Source: an uncultured Methanomassiliicoccales archaeon
GTDB lineage: Archaea; Thermoplasmatota; Thermoplasmata; SG8-5
Direction: 5' to 3'
Length of the DNA stretch: 15,078 nucleotides
Assembly: GCA_938004075.1 (NCBI GenBank)
Contig: CALKWP010000063.1
Location: 1 to 15,078 of the forward strand
Below, in pieces: positions 1 through 7,058 of the stretch (position 1 is the stretch's first letter; each line of letters starts with the position of its first letter). The notes beneath the pieces were generated by a model, which was given only the letters and a program-made list of their open reading frames with translations, had not been told where the DNA came from and did no database searches. The position numbers and the translations under genes were made by a program.

Positions 1-1857
1 CCGGTGTTCATCTATGTGAGCCACCCGATTTTCGGCGCAGGTTACCGCGCGCTGAGGAACCGGAACCTCAACATGGACGTGATGTACTCGATGGGCATCG
101 GCGTTGCCTATGTATCCAGCGTGATGGGCACGTTCAACATCATCCTGGACCATCATTTCATGTTCTATGAGTCGGCCGTATTCCTGGCCGCTTTCCTGAT
201 GCTGGGACGATATCTTGAATCCAGGGCCAAAGGCCGGACCACAGATGCCATCAAGAAATTAATCGGATTGCAGGCCAGGACCGCGCTGGTCCTGAAGGAT
301 GGCAGGGAGGTCCCGACACCAATCGAGGACGTGATTGTGGGCGATATCATTCTGGTAAAACCGGGGGAGAAGGTTCCAGTCGATGGGGAAGTCATTCGCG
401 GAGAAAGCTATGTCGATGAGTCCATGATTTCAGGAGAGCCAATCCCGGTGCTGAAAAGCCCGGGCGCCAGCATAGTCGGCGGCACCCTCAATTCCAACAG
501 CGTCATCACTTTCAGAGCCACAAGGGTGGGCAAGGACACCATGCTGTCCCAGATAATCAGAATGGTGGGGGAAGCGCAGGGTTCCAAACCCCCTGTCCAG
601 CGCATCGCGGACCGGGCAGTGGCGTACTTCATCCCCGCAGTCCTGGCCATATCCATCATCTCATTCCTGCTGTGGTATTTTGTGCTTGGCGACATGTTCC
701 TGGTGGCAGTCCATGATGGCATGGCTCCGGACCGGCTCCTATTTTCCATAACTGTGCTCATCTCCATCCTGGTCATCGCCTGCCCCTGTGCTCTGGGGCT
801 GGCAACTCCGACAGCGGTAACGGTCGGAATCGGCAGAGGCGCGGAACTGGGCGTGCTGGTGAGGAACGGCGAATCCCTGGAGATCGCATCCCATGTGACG
901 ACCGTGGCATTCGATAAGACCGGCACACTGACCGTGGGCCGACCAGAGGTAACTGACATCAAAGCCATCGGCATGCAGGAAAATGAATTGCTGGCGCTGG
1001 CCGCCGCCGTGGAAAAGAATTCTCAGCATCCGCTGGCAGAAGCGGTCGTCAGAAAGGCAGGCGGCATTTCCATTCCCCAATCTGAGAATTTTAACACGGT
1101 TCCAGGCATGGGCGTTTCCGCCACGATTTCCGGGAAGCAAGTTCTCATAGGCAACCGCGATATTCTTCTAAAGAACGGCATTTCAGCGGATGCCATGTCC
1201 GATGATATTCAGAAGATTGAAAACGAGGCCAAAACCGCTATACTGGTTGGCGTGGATGGAGAACTTGCCGGCGTGCTGGGCATTGCAGACGAATTGAGGC
1301 CCACATCTCAAACCGCGGTGAAGCAGCTTCACGATATGGGCATCAAGACCGTGATGATGACAGGAGACAATTCCCGAACCGCGAAGGCCATCGCATCGAA
1401 GCTGGGCATCGAGACTGTGATATCCGGTGTTCTGCCCGGGGGAAAATCTGACGAGGTCGCCAAGCTTCAGAAGAAAGGCGACGTCGTTGCGTTCGTGGGC
1501 GACGGGATAAACGACGCCCCGGCCCTGGCCAAGGCAAATTTGGGCATTGCAATGGGCTCCGGAACGGATGTTGCCATAGAGAGCGGCGACATCGTGCTTG
1601 TGAAGGCCGACATTCTCACTGCCGTTGGCGCAATCCAGCTCAGCAGGAAGGTCATGGGCCGGATAAAGCAGAACATATTCTGGGCATTCGCTTACAACAT
1701 GGCGCTGATTCCCGTGGCGGCAGGCATACTCTACCCGCTATACGGCACGGTACTGAGGCCGGAACTGGCCGGACTGGCCATGGCCATGAGTTCTGTAACC
1801 GTAATATCGCTCTCCCTGCTGTTGAAGAGGTATTCACCACCCGCGCTGGCCCGCTGA
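1..1857 (+). CDS. copA: Copper-exporting P1B-type ATPase (CopA family), 5' end outside window
   Basis: This membrane pump would use ATP to export Cu+ from the cytoplasm. The reading frame is open from the first base, so the true start and the N-terminal part (any metal-binding domain and the first membrane helices) lie upstream. Counting from position 4, the visible order is: a TM helix around 54-70, an actuator domain with SGEP at 143-146, TM helices around 205-228 and 245-270, the metal-site CPC at 260-262, the phosphorylation motif DKTGTLT with Asp304, the His-Pro pair of SQHP at 340-343, the hinge GDGINDAP at 499-506, and two final helices. The penultimate helix carries AFAYN and the last carries MAMSS, the YN and M-SS residues typical of Cu+ rather than Zn2+/Cd2+ pumps. 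All catalytic motifs are intact. No metal-responsive regulator is visible. Specificity for Cu+ over Ag+ cannot be separated from sequence. Confidence 0.95.
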   Translation, partial: PVFIYVSHPIFGAGYRALRNRNLNMDVMYSMGIGVAYVSSVMGTFNIILDHHFMFYESAVFLAAFLMLGRYLESRAKGRTTDAIKKLIGLQARTALVLKDGREVPTPIEDVIVGDIILVKPGEKVPVDGEVIRGESYVDESMISGEPIPVLKSPGASIVGGTLNSNSVITFRATRVGKDTMLSQIIRMVGEAQGSKPPVQRIADRAVAYFIPAVLAISIISFLLWYFVLGDMFLVAVHDGMAPDRLLFSITVLISILVIACPCALGLATPTAVTVGIGRGAELGVLVRNGESLEIASHVTTVAFDKTGTLTVGRPEVTDIKAIGMQENELLALAAAVEKNSQHPLAEAVVRKAGGISIPQSENFNTVPGMGVSATISGKQVLIGNRDILLKNGISADAMSDDIQKIENEAKTAILVGVDGELAGVLGIADELRPTSQTAVKQLHDMGIKTVMMTGDNSRTAKAIASKLGIETVISGVLPGGKSDEVAKLQKKGDVVAFVGDGINDAPALAKANLGIAMGSGTDVAIESGDIVLVKADILTAVGAIQLSRKVMGRIKQNIFWAFAYNMALIPVAAGILYPLYGTVLRPELAGLAMAMSSVTVISLSLLLKRYSPPALAR

Positions 1858-1885
1858 TTGATTATTGCCGGCGGCTTCACCGAAT

Positions 1886-1896
1886 TCATTTTATCC
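1886..1896 (+). promoter_or_regulatory. Possible TATA box for mevalonate kinase
   Basis: A T-rich TATA-like string (cattttatcc) lies in the 69-bp gap between the copper ATPase and mevalonate kinase genes, about 36 bp ahead of the ATG. That would start transcription about 10 nt before the gene. The match is modest, and read-through from the ATPase gene is equally possible. Confidence 0.35.
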
Positions 1897-1916
1897 CTCC
1901 CGCGCAATCTGCGTTT

Positions 1917-1920
1917 GAGG
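1917..1920 (+). promoter_or_regulatory. Ribosome binding site that decides the mevalonate kinase start
   Basis: GAGG lies 6 nt before the ATG at 1927. It supports that ATG over the in-frame TTG at 1858, which has no such signal and would add 23 residues unlike the family's N-terminus. Confidence 0.5.
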
Positions 1921-1926
1921 ATAACA

Positions 1927-2865
1927 ATGGCAACTGGTCACGGATTCGGAAAAGTGATATTGTTCGGAGAGCATTTTGTGGTATATGGCAAGCCCAGCAT
2001 CGCATCAGGCATATCCAGGAAGACGGTGGCGGAGCTACGGCCGGGGAAAGAGCCGGGATTCAAGATAATAGACAACCGGCCAGCCGCTACCGGATACATA
2101 CAAAAATACGCCGAGGCGCAGAAGAAATCCGTGGAGTTGATGAACGCCGCGGTATGGCACCTGGACTTCCAGAAAAATCCCATCGAGATAACGCTGGGCG
2201 GCGACCTGTACTGCGCGTCCGGCGTGGGCGCTTCAGCAGCAAGCTGCGTGGCCATGGCCAGGGCGGTATCGGTACATTTCAAGCTCAACCTCACCGAGGA
2301 GCAGATTAACCTGTGCGGTCTGGAAGGAGACAAAGCCTACGCGGGCACCCCCAGCGGAATAGACAATACCTGCTCCACCTATGGAGGATTGATCTACTTC
2401 AGGAAGGGCGAGAATGGAGCGCCGAACACCATGGAGAAGCTGGAACTGGGAAAGCCCCTGCACATACTCATGGTCTCGACTGGCATCACCACAAAGACCG
2501 AGGAAGCGGTCGCAGGACTCAAGGAGAGGATGAAAGCGGAACCGAAAAAATTCCAGAAGATATTCGATGAGGCCGAGTCCATAGTGGAGAAGGCCAAGGG
2601 CGCGCTGGCCAGGGGCGATGCCGAAGCCGTGGGCAAGCTCATGGACCGGAATCATGAGCTGCTGCAAATGTCTGGGGTGAGCCATGAGAAACTGGATTAC
2701 CTGGTCAACCTGTGCCGGAACAACCATGCCATCGGCGCCAAGATGACGGGCGGCGGCATGGGCGGGTACATGGTGGCGCTGTTCTCATGCCCGAATTGCC
2801 GGGCAAAGGCAGAGAAGGCCTGCGAGGCCGATGGGTACAAGTTCATTAGCGCGGAGATTGGGTAA
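1927..2865 (+). CDS. mvk: Mevalonate kinase (GHMP kinase family)
   Basis: The enzyme would phosphorylate mevalonate to 5-phosphomevalonate with ATP in the cytoplasm, a step toward the isoprenoid chains of archaeal lipids. The 312-residue product begins close to family motif 1 (GKVILFGEHFVVYGKPSI, residues 8-25), which is characteristic of mevalonate kinase within the GHMP superfamily. The ATP/Mg loop, motif 2, is at about 97-106 and reads ASGVGASAAS instead of the usual GLGSSAA form. The catalytic Asp is in PSGID (D146), and motif 3 is KMTGGGMGG at 272-280. Length is normal for archaeal members. A CPNC pair sits near the C-terminus (C288/C291). The start is chosen from the GAGG site and from family alignment. 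The gene converges on the zinc-ribbon gene with only 8 bp between stops. Another GHMP small-molecule kinase is possible but less likely. Confidence 0.88.
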   Translation: MATGHGFGKVILFGEHFVVYGKPSIASGISRKTVAELRPGKEPGFKIIDNRPAATGYIQKYAEAQKKSVELMNAAVWHLDFQKNPIEITLGGDLYCASGVGASAASCVAMARAVSVHFKLNLTEEQINLCGLEGDKAYAGTPSGIDNTCSTYGGLIYFRKGENGAPNTMEKLELGKPLHILMVSTGITTKTEEAVAGLKERMKAEPKKFQKIFDEAESIVEKAKGALARGDAEAVGKLMDRNHELLQMSGVSHEKLDYLVNLCRNNHAIGAKMTGGGMGGYMVALFSCPNCRAKAEKACEADGYKFISAEIG

Positions 2866-2873
2866 TCTAATAC

Positions 2874-3491
2874 TCAACCCAGGCTCAGCATGAAGAATGC
2901 AAATGCCATAATCAGAATGTTCGCTATCATCATTATTAGAATAAATTTCACGAAATAATTCAGTGTCTGGGGTGTGTATCTGCTGAACATCACACCGCAC
3001 TCATTACAGCGCCGCGTGGCCACCCCTCTTATTTTAAGCCATGGAAAAGGCTCCACCATCATTCTTCTTCCCCTCATAAATCCCAGCCAGCCAATCTTTT
3101 CAAACCACCAGATGCCTCTCATTCCGTATATGCGCCCTCCTGCCATTTCCCTGTTGCAGTAAGGACAGTATGTCAGTTTTCCCACCTTCTCCTTGAGTGA
3201 TATCTCATGACCTCTATGTTTTAGGCAGTATTTCGCAACTATCAATCCGCATTTCTGGCATTCATAGGTCGGCATTATTGAAAAAGACCAGATTGTTCTG
3301 TGAAATCTCTTGTCTGGCATTAACGGCGGGTCTACGTATTGTCTTTCTTTTCGGCCTTTCTGAATCCATTTTATCAGTATGCCTCCCAGGTATCCAGTCC
3401 TCATCTTCTCATTGCATACTGGACATTCTGGCTGGAATTCTCTCCTCAAAATTCTCTCGTATCTCCGGACCTCTTTTCTCCAATCAAACAT
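2874..3491 (-). CDS. Tandem zinc-ribbon protein with C-terminal membrane anchor (DUF6487-like)
   Basis: Function unknown. The 205-residue protein contains two similar units. Unit 1 has CPVC (C23/C26) and CQKC (C78/C81); unit 2 has CPYC (C109/C112) and CNEC (C162/C165). After each first cysteine pair comes a similar stretch (NEKMRTGYLGG against NREMAGGRIYG), then a Trp-containing segment, then the second cysteine pair, which suggests an internal duplication of a four-cysteine zinc-binding domain. The CPxCxxxMxxG pattern resembles the DUF6487 zinc-ribbon family, a recollection that is not verified. Residues about 180-203 form a hydrophobic helix, so the zinc domains would be membrane-tethered. 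The gene is visibly more AT-rich than its neighbours, with more ATA and AGA-type codons, hinting at a different history. The start is the ATG at 3491; no strong Shine-Dalgarno site precedes it. Confidence 0.75.
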   Translation of the reverse strand: MFDWRKEVRRYERILRREFQPECPVCNEKMRTGYLGGILIKWIQKGRKERQYVDPPLMPDKRFHRTIWSFSIMPTYECQKCGLIVAKYCLKHRGHEISLKEKVGKLTYCPYCNREMAGGRIYGMRGIWWFEKIGWLGFMRGRRMMVEPFPWLKIRGVATRRCNECGVMFSRYTPQTLNYFVKFILIMMIANILIMAFAFFMLSLG

Positions 3492-3520
3492 GGCTGTTTC
3501 TTCCGGAAAGAGAATCTCTG

Positions 3521-3535
3521 TATATCAATAAATAC
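3521..3535 (-). promoter_or_regulatory. Possible TATA region for the zinc-ribbon gene
   Basis: On the minus strand the sequence reads tatttattgatata, centred about 35-40 bp ahead of the ATG at 3491. It would give a leader of roughly 8-14 nt. It lies in the 123-bp divergent gap shared with the transketolase promoter. Confidence 0.35.
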
Positions 3536-3568
3536 TTTCTCAACCCATAAAGTAAGGCTTCCAATATG

Positions 3569-3577
3569 TTTTTAAAT
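3569..3577 (+). promoter_or_regulatory. TATA box for the transketolase-transaldolase operon
   Basis: tttttaaat lies 38-46 bp ahead of the ATG at 3615, so transcription would start near 3600 and give a short leader carrying the purine-rich aagaggg/gcgagg ribosome binding region at 3601-3612. It is the best archaeal-type promoter in this divergent gap. Confidence 0.55.
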
Positions 3578-3614
3578 CGCCTTCCCTTCACCTCCCCTAT
3601 AAGAGGGCGAGGCA

Positions 3615-4454
3615 ATGGACGAAACCGTTTCCAAGGAGAAAGCTGGCAAGTTGGAAGAAACCGCCATGAAAGTCAGGCGGCATATCATCCAGATGATTTA
3701 CGACGCAGGCTCAGGCCACCCGGGCGGCTCGCTGTCCGCGACCGACATAATGGTCGCCCTGTATTTTGATGTGATGAACCACAAGCCGGAGGACCCGAAA
3801 TGGCCCGACCGGGACCGATTCGTCCTGAGCAAGGGGCATGCCGCTCCAGCGCTCTACGCTTGCCTGGCGGAATCAGGCTACTTCCCTCTTGAGGAATTGA
3901 AAACATTCAGATTGATCGGCTCCAGATTGCAGGGGCACCCGGATATGCGGAAAACGCCCGGAGTCGAAGCTTCAACGGGCAGTGAGGGCCAGGGCCTCAG
4001 CATGGGCCTGGGGATGGCGCTTGCCGGGAAGCTGGACCGCCGTCCTTACACCGTTTATGTGATGCTCGGAGATGGTGAAAACGACTGCGGCCAGATATGG
4101 GAGGCCGCCATGGCATCCTCTTTCTTCAAGGTTGACAATCTCATAGCCATCATCGACCGGAACAAGCTTCAGCTGGACGGGCCAACTAACAAGATAATGT
4201 CCCTGGAACCTCTGGCCGACAAGTGGAAGGCGTTCGGTTGGAATGTGCTGGAAGCCAACGGCCACAACATCGCGGAGCTGCTGGAGGCAATCCACAAGGC
4301 AAAGCAGGTCAAGGGCATGCCCTCCATAATAATCGCTCACACAATCAAGGGAAAGGGCGTCAGCTTCATGGAAGGCGCCGTGGGATTCCACGGAAAGGTT
4401 CCGAGCGAGGAGCAGTACAAGAAAGCAATGCAGGAACTCGGGGCGAGCGCATGA
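3615..4454 (+). CDS. Transketolase, N-terminal (TPP pyrophosphate-binding) subunit
   Basis: This is half of a split transketolase, the TPP enzyme that moves two-carbon ketol units between sugar phosphates in the non-oxidative pentose phosphate pathway. The 279 residues match the usual length of archaeal N-half subunits. Visible motifs are GHPGG (34-38), SKGHAAPALY (72-81), and the TPP/Mg motif from GDGEN (152-156) to Asn183 about 30 residues later. The C-half needed for activity is encoded immediately downstream; the stop overlaps its start as ATGA, which implies translational coupling and balanced production. The ATG is preceded by a purine-rich ribosome binding region. 1-Deoxyxylulose-5-phosphate synthase is an alternative for this fold but would normally be a single longer chain. 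Confidence 0.95.
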   Translation: MDETVSKEKAGKLEETAMKVRRHIIQMIYDAGSGHPGGSLSATDIMVALYFDVMNHKPEDPKWPDRDRFVLSKGHAAPALYACLAESGYFPLEELKTFRLIGSRLQGHPDMRKTPGVEASTGSEGQGLSMGLGMALAGKLDRRPYTVYVMLGDGENDCGQIWEAAMASSFFKVDNLIAIIDRNKLQLDGPTNKIMSLEPLADKWKAFGWNVLEANGHNIAELLEAIHKAKQVKGMPSIIIAHTIKGKGVSFMEGAVGFHGKVPSEEQYKKAMQELGASA

Positions 4455-5413
4455 AACCGACAACATGGAACTATGAACCGCAGAGGCCGGCTTTCTCAAG
4501 AGCGCTAATGGCTCTGGGCAATACACGAAAAGAGATTGTCGTCGCCAGCGCGGACCTCTCATCATCCGTGGGCACGCATGCATTCTCCCAGGAGTTTCCT
4601 GAGCGCCATTACAACTTCGGCATCGCGGAGCAGAACATGATAAGCACCTGCGCTGGAATCGCCAGCACAGGGAAGGTTGTTTTTGCCAGCTCGTTTGCCA
4701 TATTCTGCACTGGCCGTGTTTACGACCAGATACGTCAGAGTGTTTGTTACCCCAAGTTGAACGTCAAGATAGTCGCCACACATGCCGGCATAACCGTTGG
4801 CGGCGACGGTGCAACCCACCAGATGATTGAAGATCTTGCCCTCATGCGGGCATTACCCAACATGACCGTGGTGGTTCCTGCGGATGCGCCGGAGACAGAG
4901 AAAGCAATACTGGCAGCAGCTGATTATGAAGGTCCGGTGTACATCCGCATCGGCCGCGCCAATGTGCCGGTCTGCACCACCGGAAAGGATTGCCAGGACT
5001 TTGAGATAGGCAAAGCCACAGTCATGCGGGACGGGGACGACGTCACGCTTGTCGGCACCGGCATAATGGTCGCGAAATGCCTGGAGGCCGCTGAGGAGCT
5101 GGCAAAGCACCAGGTCAGCGCCCGAGTCATCAATCTCTCGACAATCAAGCCGCTGGACGAGCGCATCCTCATCAAGGCCGCGCGCGAGACAGGCTGCATT
5201 GTCACTGCCGAGGAGCACAGCGTGGTCATGGGCATGGGCGCAGCTGTCGCGCTGGTGCTGGTGGAGAACGCTCATGTGCCCATGAAACGCGTCGGGATAC
5301 CGGATTCATTCGGAGAATCGGGCGAGCCGGACGACCTCATGGCGAAGTACGGATTAACTGTTGACAACATCGTTGATGGCGCTCATGATGTGATAAAGAG
5401 GAGAGGTAGGTAA
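4451..5413 (+). CDS. Transketolase, C-terminal (pyrimidine-binding) subunit
   Basis: This 320-residue protein is the second half of the split transketolase and pairs with the preceding gene product to form the TPP active site at the subunit interface. Visible features are the pyrimidine-binding domain with the catalytic Glu in FGIAEQNM (E60), the HAGITVGGDGATHQ stretch (111-124) that lines the substrate site, and the C-terminal transketolase domain with VINLSTIKPLD (226-236) and TAEEH (252-256). The start is the ATG that overlaps the previous stop; an upstream in-frame start at 4223 only adds out-of-frame translation of the first subunit gene. It is followed after a single base by the transaldolase gene. 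Confidence 0.95.
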   Translation: MKPTTWNYEPQRPAFSRALMALGNTRKEIVVASADLSSSVGTHAFSQEFPERHYNFGIAEQNMISTCAGIASTGKVVFASSFAIFCTGRVYDQIRQSVCYPKLNVKIVATHAGITVGGDGATHQMIEDLALMRALPNMTVVVPADAPETEKAILAAADYEGPVYIRIGRANVPVCTTGKDCQDFEIGKATVMRDGDDVTLVGTGIMVAKCLEAAEELAKHQVSARVINLSTIKPLDERILIKAARETGCIVTAEEHSVVMGMGAAVALVLVENAHVPMKRVGIPDSFGESGEPDDLMAKYGLTVDNIVDGAHDVIKRRGR

Positions 5414-5414
5414 C

Positions 5415-6062
5415 ATGAAGATATTTCTTGATACGGCGAATGTTGAGCAGATAAGGGAAGCGAACAGCTGGGGCATAATTGACGGAGTTACAACAAACCC
5501 GAGCCTCATTGCGAAAGAGGGCCGCGATTTCCGCGAGGTCGTCGAGGAGATTTGCTCCATAGTCAACGGCCCGATAAGCGCCGAGGTCATCAGCCTGGAA
5601 GCGGATGGCATGGTCAAGGAAGGCCGGGAGCTGGCCAAGATTCACGAGAACATCAACATCAAGGTTCCGATGTGTGCCGAGGGCCTGAAAGCAGTCAAGC
5701 AGCTATCTGCCAGGGGCATCAAGACCAACGTTACGCTGGTATTCTCCGCCAATCAAGCGCTTCTGGCAGCCAAAGCGGGCGCCAGCTTCGTCAGCCCGTT
5801 CGTGGGCCGGATAGACGACACTGGCCATGACGGCCTCAAGGTGGTGCATGAGATCGTCCAGGTTTACCTTAACTATGCCTACGAGACTGAAATTATCGTA
5901 GCCAGCGTCCGCAACCCCATCCATGTCATAGAATCGGCAAAGGCCGGGGCGCATATTGCTACAATCCCATGGAACGTGCTTCAGCAACTGGTCAAACATC
6001 CGCAAACCGACCTGGGCATACAGGCATTCCTGAAGGACTGGGAGAAAGTTCCCAAGAAATAA
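5415..6062 (+). CDS. tal: Transaldolase, small TalC/MipB type
   Basis: A 215-residue class I aldolase that would transfer a dihydroxyacetone unit between sugar phosphates, completing the non-oxidative pentose phosphate pathway with the two transketolase subunits upstream. The family shares a small TIM-barrel with fructose-6-phosphate aldolase (FSA). Visible residues are DTAN (6-9), TTNPSL (26-31), the Schiff-base Lys83 in NIKVPM, and SPFVGRIDD (127-135). Two positions separate the activities: where FSA has Gln and Tyr, this protein has Glu57 (AEV) and Phe129 (SPF), as in true transaldolases, so transaldolase is preferred. The start ATG follows the previous stop by one base and is preceded by a GAGAGG/GTAGG site. 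The stop codon forms the beginning of the hairpin at 6061. Confidence 0.93.
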   Translation: MKIFLDTANVEQIREANSWGIIDGVTTNPSLIAKEGRDFREVVEEICSIVNGPISAEVISLEADGMVKEGRELAKIHENINIKVPMCAEGLKAVKQLSARGIKTNVTLVFSANQALLAAKAGASFVSPFVGRIDDTGHDGLKVVHEIVQVYLNYAYETEIIVASVRNPIHVIESAKAGAHIATIPWNVLQQLVKHPQTDLGIQAFLKDWEKVPKK

Positions 6063-6085
6063 GCAATATCGTTCCGATATTGCTT
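6061..6085 (+). terminator. Perfect 11-bp hairpin at the end of the transaldolase gene
   Basis: AAGCAATATCG, a 3-nt loop TTC, and CGATATTGCTT form a perfect inverted repeat. Its first two bases belong to the transaldolase stop codon and its 3' arm runs into the TATA box of the next operon. It could end or stabilise the upstream transcript, or serve as a palindromic operator for the downstream promoter. There is no long U-run after it, so it is not a textbook intrinsic terminator. Confidence 0.5.
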
Positions 6086-6092
6086 TATATTA
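6083..6092 (+). promoter_or_regulatory. TATA box for the DUF4129/MoxR/DUF58 operon, probably leaderless
   Basis: ctttatatta is centred about 26-27 bp ahead of the ATG at 6114, which is the normal archaeal distance from TATA box to transcription start. The transcript would begin at or next to the A of the ATG. The short gap has no Shine-Dalgarno site, in agreement with a leaderless first gene. Confidence 0.65.
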
Positions 6093-6113
6093 TCGCCCGC
6101 ATTATTAGTTCAG

Positions 6114-7058
6114 ATGAATCCTCAGTCCCGGGATAAGTTGGCCACAGCGGTCCTGCTCATGCTTTTCATCTTCGTACTGGGCAATCTGGTCTTCAATCTG
6201 GAGAATCTTGACCTTGGCGACGAGAATGTTCCCCAATTCATCCCCCAGAGCGAGTCCGCCGAGAATGTTGCGACGAGCCAAACGCTGACCAATGCCTTGT
6301 ACTGGATCTATTTCGGGTTCGTGGGATTCTGCATTGTCATGGTCATCATCGGCGTGGCATCTTTCACAGTGTCCAAGGACAGGAAGAAATGGCGGAAATT
6401 GCTCGTCCAGATGGCTGGCGTTCTCATCGCGATACTTGTGATATTCGCATTCGGATATTTCTACGAGGATATTGAATCCTCGGTAACCGGCGTTGGCAGC
6501 ACAAATGTTCTTCCCGGCGGAGGGGGGAACAATTCCCTGAGCGGCAATGCCACAACGCCTACCGAAGCCCCGGATTCTGTTAAGACCATACTCACGTTCG
6601 GCCTTTTCGCCATCATATTCCTTTTCTCTCTCGCGGTTTTCATGGCCTTCCAGAACATTGTTAAAATGCGGTCCGCGAAACTGGATTATTCAGATATCGA
6701 GAAGGACAAAAAGGAGGTTGCCAGGGCAATCCAGCGCACGATTGACGCCCTCGCCGGCGGTTCGGACACGCGGGCGACCGTGATACGCTGCTACACGGAC
6801 ATGTGCGGCGTCATCGGGAAGCACGGCGTGAAAGAGGAGGAGCATCTGACTCCAAGAGAGTTCCAGAAGCTTGCGCTCAAGGCTTTGCCGGTGCCCGAGG
6901 AGCAGATGGAGGCGCTGGTGAACATATTCGAGGAAGCCAGATACAGCCAGCACAATCTGGGGGAGGAAGCCAGCAAGAGGGCGGTGGACGCTCTCGAAGC
7001 GGTTAAAATGAAACTGGTTGTTGAAAAGGCCGAATCATCAGTTCAGGAGGCTGCTTGA
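6114..7058 (+). CDS. Membrane protein with C-terminal DUF4129 domain
   Basis: This 314-residue protein has four predicted membrane helices (about 8-28, 62-86, 97-117 and 157-181) and a cytosolic C-terminal region (about 200-300) resembling DUF4129, recognised by its helical pattern with CYTDMC, LTPREFQKLA (245-254) and FEEARYSQHNL (272-282). The positively charged KDRKKWRK stretch between helices 2 and 3 fits an inside position. The loop between helices 3 and 4 is Gly/Asn-rich and contains two N-glycosylation sequons (N139, N145), consistent with an outside location. DUF4129 proteins commonly travel with MoxR and DUF58 genes, as here, and a role in assembly or quality control of envelope proteins is inferred. 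The next gene starts directly after its stop. Confidence 0.8.
   Translation: MNPQSRDKLATAVLLMLFIFVLGNLVFNLENLDLGDENVPQFIPQSESAENVATSQTLTNALYWIYFGFVGFCIVMVIIGVASFTVSKDRKKWRKLLVQMAGVLIAILVIFAFGYFYEDIESSVTGVGSTNVLPGGGGNNSLSGNATTPTEAPDSVKTILTFGLFAIIFLFSLAVFMAFQNIVKMRSAKLDYSDIEKDKKEVARAIQRTIDALAGGSDTRATVIRCYTDMCGVIGKHGVKEEEHLTPREFQKLALKALPVPEEQMEALVNIFEEARYSQHNLGEEASKRAVDALEAVKMKLVVEKAESSVQEAA

Noticed and set aside
1858..1926. TTG start for mevalonate kinase immediately after the copper ATPase stop
   Set aside because: The added residues precede the family's normal N-terminus, and the ATG at 1927 has a GAGG site.
4223..4450. Longer N-terminus for the transketolase C-subunit from an upstream ATG
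   Set aside because: The extra 76 codons overlap the N-subunit gene in another frame and show no family similarity; the ATGA overlap start fits the family length.
3972..4583. 203-codon minus-strand open frame across the transketolase junction
   Set aside because: Antisense to two well-supported subunit genes; composition and lack of motifs fit a shadow.
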